This document shows, in pieces, positions 10,335 to 19,668 of a stretch of DNA of 64,000 nucleotides. Position 1 is the first letter of the stretch, and the number at the start of each line of letters is the position of its first letter. This stretch comes from Schistocerca nitens (lineage: Eukaryota > Arthropoda > Insecta > Orthoptera > Acrididae). The notes below the pieces were generated by a model that was not told the origin of the DNA, made no database searches, and was given only the letters and a program-made list of their open reading frames with translations. A program made the position numbers and the translations under genes. The DNA is taken from contig NC_064625.1 of the NCBI RefSeq assembly GCF_023898315.1, positions 102,596,269 to 102,660,268 on the forward strand, given 5' to 3'.

Positions 10335-10745
10335 GTGACACCAGTAGCGCACAGAAGAAAGGAAATAGAAGTAATCCCAAGAAATTGTAGACCCACATCA
10401 CTTGCAGGAGGATTTTGCAAACATTTATCGTATTCATACACTACGAAATACCGCCAAGGAAATGATCTACTGAAACGTAACCAGCACGGGTTCAGGAATT
10501 ATCGTTCTTTTGAAACACATACAGCTTTTCATTCGCTCGAAGTATTGAATACTATAGACTCGAAATGCCAAAATGATTCGATCTTTCTAGATTTCCAGAA
10601 GGCTTTACTCCGTTCCACACAAGGAGCGTCCAATTTCCTGTTACCAAGGCCACAGTTCGTAGTAATCGATGGAAAGGTATTGATAGAAACAAAGTCATAT
10701 CTGGGGTTTCCTAAAGAGCTATTACAGGCCATTTGGTACTCGTAA
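10335..10745 (+). pseudogene. LINE reverse transcriptase fragment
   Basis: The SINE at 10132-10334 interrupts this frame. Just upstream (about 10092-10125) is VPKDWKVRWVTP, and the frame resumes with PVAHRRKEIEVIPRNCRPTSL, matching the W-V-P and NYRPISL region of non-LTR reverse transcriptases. Downstream are NQHGFRNY (the QHGFR motif) near 10475-10500 and IFLDFQKAL near 10575-10605, the F-x-D-F block that contains the first catalytic aspartate of the RT. After that the sequence has lost the FADD region, skipping toward a DGKV-like piece (about 10660). The copy is a dead fragment with an internal deletion. Confidence 0.75.
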
Positions 10746-11228
10746 ACTACGTATAAGATTTAGGAAACAATCTGAGCACCCCTCTTACATTTTACTCATA
10801 TGATACTGTCGCTTACCATCTGGTAGTCATCAGAATATGAAATAGAATTTAAAAAATGATTTAGACACGATATCTTTATCGTGCAAGTGGCAGTTGATCT
10901 AAAAAATAAAAACGTGAGATCCTTTACACGAGTTCTAAAACGAATCCGCTAAATTTCGGTTATACCATAAATCACACATATCTAAAGGTTCTGTATTCAA
11001 CTAAATACTTAGCGATTGCAATTACGAGTTGTGCGATATGGGCTCCTTAGGATTGATGGAGGACATCGAAGAAGTTCAAAGCATTGCAGCTCGGTTTGTA
11101 CACTACTGGCCATTAAAATTGCTACACCAACAAGAAATGCAGATGATAAACTCGTATTCATTGGAGAAATATATTATACTTGAACTGACACCAGATTACA
11201 TTTTCACGCAATTTGAGTGGATAGATCC

Positions 11229-12471
11229 TGAGAAATCAGTACCCAGAACGACCACCTCTGGCCGTAATAACGGCCCTGATACGCCTGGGCATTGAGTCAA
11301 ACAGAGTTTGGATGGCGTGTACAGGTACAGCTGCCCATGCAGCTTCAACACGATACCACAGTGCCGGCCGCGGTGGCCGTGAGGGTTCTAGGTGCTTCAG
11401 TCCGGAACCGCGGGACTGCTACGGCCGCAGGTTCGAATCCTGCCTCGGGCATGGATGTGTGTGATGTCCTTAGGTTAGTTAGGTTTAAGTAGTTCTGACC
11501 TCAGATGTTAAGTCGCATAGTGCTCAGACCCATGTCAACCATTTGATACCACAGTTCATCAAGAGAAGTGACAGACGTATTGTGACGAGCCAGTTGCTCG
11601 GCCACCATTCACCAGACGTTTACAATTGGTGAGAGATCTGGGGAATGTGCCGGCCAGGGCAGCAGTCGAACATTTTCTGTATGCAGAAAGGCCCGTAAAG
11701 GACCTGTAACATGCGGTCGTGCATTATCCTGCTGATACGTAGGGTTTCGCAGGGATCGAATGAAGGGTAGAGCCACGGGTCGTAATACATCTGAAATGTA
11801 ACGTCCACTGTTCAAAGTGCCGTCAATGCGAAAAAGAGGTGACCGAGACATGTAACCAATGGCACCTCATACCATCACGCCGGGTGATACGCCAGTATGG
11901 TGATGACGAATACACGCTTCCAATGTGCGTTCACCGCGATGTCGTCAAACACGGATGCAACCGTCATGATGCTGTAAACAGAACCTGGATTCGTCCGAAA
12001 AAATTACGTTTTGCAATTCGTGCACCCAAGTTCGTCGTCGAGTACACCATCGCAGGCGCTCCTGTCTGTGATGCAGCGTCAAGGGTAACCGCAGCCAATG
12101 TCTCCGAGCTGATGGTCCATGCTGCTGCAAACGTCGTCGAACTGTTCGCGCAGATGGTTGTTGTCTTACAAACGTCCCCATATGTTGACTCAGCGATCGT
12201 GACGTGGCTGCACGGTCCGTTACAGCCATGCGGATAAGATGCCTGTCATCTCGACTGCTAGGGATACGAGGCCGTTGAGATCCAGCACGGCGTTCTGTAT
12301 TACCCTCCTGAACCCACCGATTGCATATCTGCTAACAGTCATTGGATCTCGACCAACGCGAGCAGCAATGTCGCGATACATTAAACCGCAATCACGGTAG
12401 GCTACAATGGGACCTCTATCAAAGTCGGAAACGTGATGGTACGCAATTCTCCTCCTTACACGAGGCATCAC
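11229..12471 (-). pseudogene. Tc1-like transposase, family A copy 1
   Basis: Read on the minus strand, the gene begins near 12471 (MMPRVRRR...YHHVSDFDRGPIV) with a helix-turn-helix ending in AARVGRDPMTVSR. A frameshift follows near 12330, and the central frame (12229-11945) carries VIFSDESRF with the first catalytic aspartate. The next frame (11851-11609) has YQQDNARPH with the second, and then SPDLSPIVNVW. In this family the residue after PI should be glutamate (see 17830-18585), so the third catalytic residue is mutated to valine. A SINE also splits the C-terminal part. The copy is dead by several independent lesions. Confidence 0.85.
11363..11544 (+). repeat. tRNA-derived SINE inside the Tc1-like element
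   Basis: The SINE begins GCCGGCCGCGGTGGCC and carries the B-box GGTTCGAATCC near 11430. Its tail resembles that of the SINE at 29189. It has a perfect 11-bp target duplication, GATACCACAGT, at 11352-11362 and 11545-11555. A segment present in the SINE at 29189 is shortened here, after GTAGTTCTGACC. Confidence 0.92.
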
Positions 12472-12897
12472 AACAACGTTTCAGCAGGCAACGCCGGTGA
12501 ACTGCTGTTTGTGTGTGAGAAATCGGTTGGAAACTTTCCTCGTGTCAGCACGTTGTAGGTGTCGCCACCGGCGCCAACCTTGTGTGAATGCTCTGAAAAG
12601 CTAATCATTTGTGAATCACAGCATCTTCGTCCTGTGGGTTAAATTTCGGATCTGTAGCACATCATCTACGTGGTGTAGCAATTATAATGGCCAGTGGTGT
12701 ACATATCGCGAAACAGGCGAGAGAGTGTCACAGTCGTTCAAATGAAGACGATTTTCGTTGCTGCGACATCTTTCCACGAAATTTCTGTCACGAACATTCT
12801 CCTCCGACTGTGAAAATATTATGTTGCCTCCCACCTACATCGGGAGAAATGCTATCATATTGAAACGAGAGAAATCAGAGCTCTGCGAAATGATATA

Positions 12898-14445
12898 CAG
12901 GGTGTTTCAAAAATGACCGGTATATTTGAAACGGCAATAAAAACTAAACGAGCAGCGATAGAAATACACCGTTTGTTGCAATATGCTTGGGACAACAGTA
13001 CATTTTCAGGCAGACAAACTTTCGAAATTACAGTAGTTACAATTTTCAACAACAGATGGCGCTGCGGTCTGGGAAACTCTATAGTACGATATTTTCCACA
13101 TATCCACCATGCGTAGCAATAATATGGCGTAGTCTCTGAATGAAATTACCCGAGACCTTTGACAACGTGTCTGGCGGAATGGCTTCACATGCAGATGAGA
13201 TGTACTGCTTCAGCAGTTCAAATGTTTCTGGATTCTGGCGGTACACCTGATCTTTCAAGTGTCCCCACAGAAAGAAGTCACAGGGGTTCATGTCTGGCGA
13301 ATAGGGAGGCCAATCCACGCCGCCTCCTGTAAGTTTCGGATAGTCCAAAGCAATCACACGATCATCGAAATATTCATTCAGGAAATTAAAGACGTCGGCC
13401 GTGCGATGTGGCCGGGCACCATCTTGCATAAACCACGAGGTGTTCGCAGTGTCGTCTAAGGCAGTTTGTACCGCCACAAATTCACGAAGAATGTCCAGAT
13501 AGCGTGATGCAGTAATCGTTTCGGATCTGAAAAATGGGCCAATGATTCCATTGGAAGAAATGGCGGCCCAGACCAGTACTTTTTGAGGATGCAGGGACGA
13601 TGGGACTGCGACATGGGGCTTTTCGGTTCCCCATATGCGCCAGTTCTGTTTATTGACGAAGCCGTCCAGGTAAAAATAAGCTTCGTCAGTAAACCAAATG
13701 CTGCCCACATGCATATCGCCGTCATCAATCCTGTGCACTATATCGTTAGCGAATGTCTCTCGTGCAGCAATGGTAGCGGCGCTGAGGGGTAGCCGCGTTT
13801 GAATTTTGTATGGATAGAGGTGTAAACTCTGGCGCATGAGACGATACGTGGACGTTGGCGTCATTTGGACCGCAGCTGCAACACGGCGAACGGAAACCCG
13901 AGGCCGCTGTTGGATCACCTGCTGCACTAGCTGCGCGTTGCCCTCTGTGGTTGCCGTACGCGGTCGCCCTACCTTTCCAGCACGTTCATCCGTCACGTTC
14001 CCAGTCCGTTGAAATTTTTCAAACAGATCCTTTATTGTATCGCTTTTCGGTCCTTTGGTTACATTAAACCTCCGTTGAAAACTTCGTCTTGTTGCAACAA
14101 CACTGTGTCCTAGGCGGTGGAATTCCAACACCAGAAAAATCCTCTGTTCTAAGGAATAAACCATGTTGTCTACAGCACACTTGCACGTTGTGAACAGCAC
14201 ACGCTTACAGCAGAAAGACGACGTACAGAATGGCGCACCCACAGACTGCGTTGTCTTCTATATCTTTCACATCACTTGCAGCGCCATCTGTTGTTGAAAA
14301 TTGTAACTACTGTAATTTGGAAAGTTTGTCCGCCTGAAAATGTACTGTTGTCCCAAGCATATTGCAACAAACGGTGTATTTCTATCGCTGCTCGTTTAGT
14401 TTTTATTGCCGTTTCAAATATACCGGTCATTTTTGAAACACCCTG
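12898..14445 (-). mobile_element. mariner-like transposon with 168-bp terminal repeats and an intact transposase
   Basis: The ends are CAGGGTGTTTCAAAAATGAC (12898) and its complement (to 14445), flanked by TA (12896-12897, 14446-14447). The inverted repeats continue for about 168 bp (12898-13066 and 14277-14445) with only about three mismatches seen by eye. The element interrupts the LINE, whose sequence resumes at 14446. High repeat identity plus an uninterrupted transposase makes this the best-preserved DNA transposon in the window. Confidence 0.92.
13079..14242 (-). CDS. mariner-like transposase, intact, DD47D-like spacing
   Basis: The frame encodes 387 residues without interruption. The likely start is the second methionine (14164, MVYSLEQRIFLVLEFHRLG), giving 361 residues, because the first 26 residues look like read-through of the leader. 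The N-terminal region has two helix-turn-helix-like segments (residues about 30-150, including SVRRVAAAVQM). The catalytic core shows WFTDEAYF (first D), FMQDGARPH (second D) and YSPDMNPCDFFLWG (third D). Counting residues between the second and third aspartate gives 47, longer than the 34 of classical mariners. The extra length lies in the segment around DYPKLTGGGVDW. It should act as cut-and-paste transposase binding the 168-bp repeats. All three acidic residues are present and no lesion is seen, so activity is possible but not shown. Confidence 0.92.
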   Translation of the reverse strand: MGAPFCTSSFCCKRVLFTTCKCAVDNMVYSLEQRIFLVLEFHRLGHSVVATRRSFQRRFNVTKGPKSDTIKDLFEKFQRTGNVTDERAGKVGRPRTATTEGNAQLVQQVIQQRPRVSVRRVAAAVQMTPTSTYRLMRQSLHLYPYKIQTRLPLSAATIAARETFANDIVHRIDDGDMHVGSIWFTDEAYFYLDGFVNKQNWRIWGTEKPHVAVPSSLHPQKVLVWAAISSNGIIGPFFRSETITASRYLDILREFVAVQTALDDTANTSWFMQDGARPHRTADVFNFLNEYFDDRVIALDYPKLTGGGVDWPPYSPDMNPCDFFLWGHLKDQVYRQNPETFELLKQYISSACEAIPPDTLSKVSGNFIQRLRHIIATHGGYVENIVL

Positions 14446-14661
14446 TAGTTGTTCATTTTTCCCACATGCTATTAGGGAGTGGAATGGTGGAAAAATAGTC
14501 TGAAAATGGTTATACGAGGCTGAGTCAAATGAAAACCTTAAATTTGTAATAACAGATCGAAATTTCGCGCCGTTATCCTGTAAGTTGGTAAGCGTGCAGA
14601 ATGGTCTGTAGGTGGCAGCATAGTGCAGATGCACACATACCGTCGCATTATCAGCATAAAG

Positions 14662-16263
14662 ATGGCCGCCCCACCTGCGACTTGCACCAGGGACGAACAG
14701 CATTCTTTTATTCGGTTTTTCCGTAGTGAAGGTGTCAAACGAATTGAAATTCATCGACGAACGAAGGTTCAGTACGGTGATGCATGTTTATAACAGCATG
14801 AAGTCCACGAATGGAGGAGGACGTTCGCAAATGGTGTGACTTGAGTGGAAGATGTTCCTCGTCCAGGTCAGGCACAACGAGTTGTGACTCCACAGAACAA
14901 TGCAGCAGTTGAAGCCATAGTGAAGGAAAACCGCCGAGTAACACTGAATGACACTGCAGCATGTTTACAGATTAGTCGTAGGTCAGCACACCACATTGTG
15001 CATGATGTGCTCCAGTTTTACAAAGTGTCTGAAAGATGGGTGCCACGGCAGCTGACTCCTGAAATGAGAGAACGACGTGTTGATGCTTGTGAAGAACTTC
15101 TTCGGCGCTTTGAACGAGAAGGTGATGGCTTCCTTGCAAGAATCGTTACTGGGGACGAAACATGGGTTGACTTCCACCAAATGGAAACGAAGAGAGCGGG
15201 CAAGGAATGGCGCCATCCCTCATCACCAAAACAAAGAAGTTTCGAACAAAACCATCAACAGGGAAGGTTATGGTGAGTCTCTTTTGCGACGAGAAAGGCG
15301 TTATTTTGGAGCATTACATGCCTATAGGGACCACTGTCACCAGTAAATCGTACACAGATCTCCTAATAAGTCATCTGCGGCCTGCAATAAAATCAAAGCG
15401 ACGTGGATTGCTGTCAGCAGGTGTCCTTTGGAACATGACAATGCAGGGCCCCCCACTGCCCGTACAACAGCTGCAACAATGACAGACGTGCATTTTGAGT
15501 GTCTTCCTCATCCACCATTCTCACCAGATCTTGCCCCCAAGTGATTTCCATATGTTAGGACCACTCAAAGACGCAATGGGAGGAAAGAAGTTCCGTTTTG
15601 ATTGTAGTGGACTGACAAGGCAGCCAGTCCACAGTGACGGGTAGCCGAAAGGGCACACGTACACACACGCCGACTGGCGTGAAGTCTGGAACAGGATTCG
15701 TAATGAATGTGATAAAGAAAAGAACGTAGCTACTAGAACACTTAACTTTTATATCGTCCTTTGGTATACAGCATTCTTGATGATACAAGTGAGACTATCT
15801 TGAGATACATGCAATGGTACAAATGGCGCCTTGCTAGATCGTAGCCGTTAACTTAGCTGAAGGCTATTCTAACTGTCTCTCGGCAAATGAGAGAAAGGCT
15901 TCGTACGTTTAGTCGCTAGCAGTGTCGTCCGTACAACTGGGGCGAGTGCTAGTCAGTCTCTCTAGACCTGCCTTGTGGTGGCGCTCGGTCTGCGATAACA
16001 CAGTGGCGACACGCGGGTCCGACATGTACTAATGGACCGCGGCCGATTTAAAGCTACCACCTAGCAAGTGTGGTGTCTGGCGGTGACACCACACTGATGA
16101 AGAGGTACGCCACGCGGTGCATGAGTAGTTACGCGGACTACAAAAAGAATTTTTTTCTAAAGGAATTTATGCCCTTTGTAAGCGCTGGAAGACTTGCATT
16201 CAGCGTGGGGGAGATTATGTTAAAAAATGGTACAGCTTTGTACCACTTTGGCACAATAAATAA
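14662..16263 (+). pseudogene. mariner transposase (DD34D type), broken
   Basis: The likely start is 14662 (MAAPPATCTRDEQHSFIRFF). A helix-turn-helix DNA-binding region follows, then VTLNDTAACLQISRRSAHHIVHD around 14940-15005. The first catalytic aspartate is in IVTGDETWVDF (about 15145-15175). The frame shifts near 15210, and the next frame carries KVMVSLFCDEKGVILEHYMP. The second catalytic block (HDNA-type) is damaged by frameshift near 15430, and the third is visible as SPDLAPSDFHMLGPLKD-like sequence near 15520-15580. The solo LTR then cuts the gene, and the C-terminus resumes at 16094 (DEEVRHAVHE) and ends near 16263. Several stops are present. This copy cannot make transposase. Confidence 0.85.
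15603..16093 (-). repeat. solo LTR inserted in the mariner
   Basis: This 491-bp LTR is of the same family as that of the gypsy element, with ends TGTAGTGG ... GACACCACA. Target duplications are TTGAT (15598-15602) and CTGAT (16094-16098), with one mismatch. Removing it rejoins the mariner reading context FRxDEEVRHAVHE. Confidence 0.88.
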
Positions 16264-16370
16264 TATTTAAAAAATATTTAAGATTTTCATTTGACTCACC
16301 GTCGTATGAACCATTTGCTAAGCACTTAAGTGTGAGCTGCAGAGTAGTCTTGTAGATGAAAATTTAGATG

Positions 16371-17204
16371 GAGTGGTAAGCAATAAGTTAATAATTTCGC
16401 AGTAGGTGGCATTCAAATTATAAAAAATTAATGTCCATTGATAGGAGCGCACAATAGACTGAATTGTTCAAGCTATGCAAGGGGCCGAAATGGTTTCGCA
16501 GGAGTGGAGTTATGGAGATATTGTTGGACGATGTGGGAAAGAGTCATCAAGAAGCAACCACCGATCCGCCCACGGAATCCACACTTCTAAGACTACAGTG
16601 AGGAGAAAAGTCTTACAAGAAAAGGTAACTCCGCGATCAGGCACTAAGGCTAATGCGGCACCAACCAGTCACTGTGTCAACGGCTGCAATTTTGGATGCA
16701 TTGTGGAGGGGTATGGGGTCATAGCACTCTCCAGGCACTAGAGCTGCTGGGAGACACTCTAAAATCAGGCAAAGAGGTTAGCATGATTCCGACCGCATGC
16801 CGTCGTGTGGCTTGTGGCGTCATTTAAATGCGTTGTGCAGGGACACGGCGTCAGGACGTTGATGTTCCCAGACGTTGGAGATGCTGAGAATTAATTCCAT
16901 GATCAGCCCCTGAGTCCAACGCAATGTCGACCAGCCGCCATGTCATCCTCTGCCTTGCGCCGTCATCTGGATGCGGTAAGGACGGCTATGGAGCCAGGAC
17001 ACCTCTCTTCCCAGACCTTGGAGCCCCTAGGGGAGTAAGTCTTTGTGCTTTAGGTTCACCCCTTCATGAGACCCTTTTACCGGGGGTTGTGAAACTACAG
17101 CATGTAACGAAACGATGGTGACAAACTTCGAGGAGTTGTAGAAGCTGCCTTGACGAACATATTAACTCCGCGAACGTTTGTTCAGAAATGTAATCCAATG
17201 ATAC
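16371..17204. other. unrecognised sequence
   Basis: No gene or named repeat was recognised. Short open stretches (for example 16475-16741) lack motifs. The sequence is not AT-rich and may be an old, unidentified element. Confidence 0.4.
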
Positions 17205-17436
17205 TACACTACTGGCCATTAAAACTGCTACACCACGAATATGACGTGCTACAGACGCTAAATTTAACCGACAGAAAGAAGATGCTGTGATATGCCAATT
17301 ATTAGCTTCTCAGAGCATTCACTCAAGGTTGGCGCCGGTGGCGAAACCTACAACGTGCTGGCATGAGGAAAGTTTCCAGCCGATTTCTCCTACACAAACA
17401 GCAGTTGACCGGCGTTGCCTGGTGAAATGTTGTTGT

Positions 17437-18585
17437 GTGCCTCGTGTAAGAAGGAGAAATGCGTACCATCACGTTTCCGACTTTCATAAAGGTCGGATTG
17501 TAGCCTGTCGCGATTGCGGTTTATCGTATCGCGACATTGCTGCTCGCGTTGGTCGAGAGCCAATGACTGTTAGCAGAATATGGAATCGGTGGGTTCAGGA
17601 GGGTAATACGGAACGCCGTGCTGGATCCCAATGGGCTCGTATCACTAGCAGTCGAGATGACAGGCATCTAATCCGCATGGCGGTAACGGATCGTGCAGGC
17701 ACGTCTCGAACCCTCAGTCAACAGATGGGGACGTCTGCGATACAACAACCATCTGCTCGAACAAAATGAGATTTTCACTCTGCAGCGGAGTGTGCGCTGA
17801 GATGAAACTTCCTGGCAGATTAAAACTGTGTGCCCGACCGAGACTGCCAGGAAGTTTCATCTGCTCGAACAGTTCGACGACGTTTGCAGCAGCATGGACT
17901 ATCAGCTCGGAGACCGTGGCTGCGGTTACCCTTGACGCTGCATCACAGACATGAGCGCCTGAGATGGTGTATTCAAAGACGAACCTGGGTGCACGAATGG
18001 CAAAACGTCATTATTTCGGATGAATCCAGGTTCTGTTTACAGCATCATGATGGTCGCATCCGTGTTTGGCGACATCGCGGTGAACGCACATTGGAAGCGT
18101 GTATTCGTCATCGCCATACTGGCGTATCACCCGGCTTGATGGTATGGGGTACCTTTGGTTACACGTCTCGGTCACCTCTTGTTCGCATTGACGGCAGTTT
18201 GAACAGTGGACGTTACATTTCAGATGTGTTACGACCCGTGGCTCTACCCTTCATTCGATCCCTGGGAAACTCTACGTATCAGCAGGATAATGCACGACCG
18301 CATGTTGCAGGTCCTGAACGGGCCTTTCTGGATACAGAAAATGTTCGACTGCTGCTCTGGCCAGCACATTCTCCAGATCTCTCACCAATTGAAAACGTGT
18401 GGTCAATGGTGGCCGAGGAAGTGGCTCGTCGCAATTTGCTAGTCACTAGTCTTGATGAACTGTGGTACCGTGTTGAAGCTGCGTGGGCAGCTGTACCTGT
18501 ACACGCCATCCAAGCTCTGTTTGACACAATGCCGAGGCGTATCAAGGCCGTTATTACGGCCAGAGGTGGTTGTCCTGGGTACTGA
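17437..18585 (+). pseudogene. Tc1-like transposase (DD34E), family A copy 2
   Basis: The coding sequence begins where the other copies have ATG, but here the codon is GTG (17437, VPRVRRRNAYHHVSDF), so the start is probably lost. The N-terminal helix-turn-helix (AARVGREPMTVSRIWNRW) is followed by QQPSART, where a 108-bp insertion adds exactly 36 codons' worth of sequence but brings in a TGA almost at once (17767-17769). After it the frame is open to 18585: VIISDESRF (first D), YQQDNARPHV (second D), SPDLSPIENVW (third residue E) and a C-terminus ending GGCPGY. All catalytic residues are intact, so the lesions are the start codon and the insertion. Confidence 0.88.
17763..17858. repeat. small inserted repeat within the Tc1-like transposase
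   Basis: A roughly 96-bp insertion is flanked by the duplicated target ATCTGCTCGAAC (17751-17762 and 17859-17870). It starts AAAATGAGATTTTCACTCTG and contains GAAACTTCCTGGCAG and the inverted CTGCCAGGAAGTTTC, so its ends are partly inverted. The TGAGATTTTCACTCTGCAGC start is a repeat end I remember as very common in orthopteran DNA. It looks like a terminally deleted derivative of a larger inverted-repeat element. Confidence 0.75.
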
Positions 18586-18722
18586 TTTCTTAGGATCTAT
18601 GCACCCAAATTGCGTGGAAACGTAATCACATGTCAGTTCTAGCATAATATATTTGTCCAATGAATACCCGTTTATCATCTACATTTCTCCTTAATGTAGC
18701 AATTTTAATGGCCAGTAGTGTA

Positions 18723-19334
18723 CAAGGCATAGGAATTAGACATGTTAACGGCTGCTGCTAACTCACCCCTTCAGCAGTACTTGTGTGTTTGCACGCTGAC
18801 AGCGCCCAGTTGGAGCTATTCGCAACGGACCAGACAGTATTCAAAACGGTTTGTGGCACTGAACACACCAACACATATCGCAACAACTCTGCTTACTTTG
18901 AGCTTGGATGCAAAACCATGTCAGCTGCCTAGTGGCAGGTGTTGACTCATGCCTAGGCCTATACCTTCTGTAGAATCGCTGGGTGACGCTTCCGGGAATG
19001 TATCACCTCCTCTGCGATTCCTCGAAGTGTGTCTGTGTCTTTTTGTTACAGCCTGCATACTGAAGTGATGGCACGTTAAAGAGGTGTTTTTAAATAGTAG
19101 CGGGAACGTTGTAATTTCATGTGTTATATTTATCCGACTTTCAGGATGTTTTCGTTATTACGCTGGTAAATATATCTGAAAAAAATATATTTATTATGTT
19201 AGCATTTTGTCATCTGTCAAAAAAGTTACGTCTGTTTTGATAGTATCGGTATTATTAACTTTTTGTAATAATGTAACACGGAATTTGCTGTAAGAACAGC
19301 CAGACGTAGTCTGTTAGTGTCAAACAACGGCCTT
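18723..19334. other. unrecognised sequence
   Basis: Nothing was recognised with confidence; no motif-bearing frame is present. Part of it (19085-19290) is AT-rich. Confidence 0.4.
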
Positions 19335-19668
19335 AATCTGAGGAAGCAGTTTCTGAGGATGTACACTGGAGCGCAGCGTAATATGGTAATGAAACATGGA
19401 CTGTGGGAAAACCGGCAAAGAAGGGAGTCGAAGGGTTTGAGATGTGCTGCTACAGAATGACGTTAAAAATTAGTTGGACTAATGAGATAAGAAATGAAGA
19501 GGTTCTCTGCAGAATCGGTGAAGAAACGAATATGTGAAAGCAGTGACAAGAAGAAACAGGGTGATATAAAATTATTAAGACATCAGGGAATAACTTCGTT
19601 GATGCTAGAGGCAGCTGTAGAGAGTAAAAACCGTAGAGGAAGACAGAGACTCCAATACATCCAATATA

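Larger units (their letters stand above)
11101..12699 (-). mobile_element. Tc1-like transposon, family A copy 1 (contains a SINE)
   Basis: Terminal inverted repeats CACTACTGGCCATTAAAA (11101) and TTATAATGGCCAGTGGTG (to 12699) are flanked by TA (11099-11100 and 12700-12701). The element sits inside LINE sequence. It is the same family as 17207-18720 and the deletion derivative at about 43600-44381. A 182-bp SINE with its own TSD interrupts it at 11363-11544. Confidence 0.9.
14515..16304 (+). mobile_element. mariner element interrupted by a solo LTR
   Basis: Terminal repeats CGAGGCTGAGTCAAATGAAA (14515) and TTTCATTTGACTCACCGTCG (to 16304) are flanked by TA (14513-14514, 16305-16306). After removing the LTR (15603-16093) and its 5-bp duplication the element is about 1.29 kb, the usual mariner size. 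It sits in the 3' part of the LINE. Confidence 0.9.
10050..16370 (+). mobile_element. non-LTR retrotransposon (LINE) broken by four insertions
   Basis: LINE sequence is found in five pieces that join collinearly: about 10050-10131 and 10335-11100 (reverse transcriptase), 12700-12897, 14446-14514 and 16305-16370 (the 3' end, with AAGCACTTAAGTGTGAGCTG and GTAGATG). Between them lie a SINE, a Tc1-like element, an intact mariner-like element and a mariner, each with its own duplicated target. Across every junction the LINE sequence continues as expected for a CR1/jockey-like family I remember from grasshopper DNA. The 5' end is truncated or unrecognised, and the exact clade is uncertain. Confidence 0.75.
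17207..18720 (+). mobile_element. Tc1-like transposon, family A copy 2
   Basis: Terminal repeats CACTACTGGCCATTAAAA (17207) and TTTTAATGGCCAGTAGTG (to 18720) are flanked by TA (17205-17206, 18721-18722). This is the best-preserved copy of family A in the window. A small insertion at 17763-17870 (counting the duplicated target) interrupts it. Confidence 0.92.
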
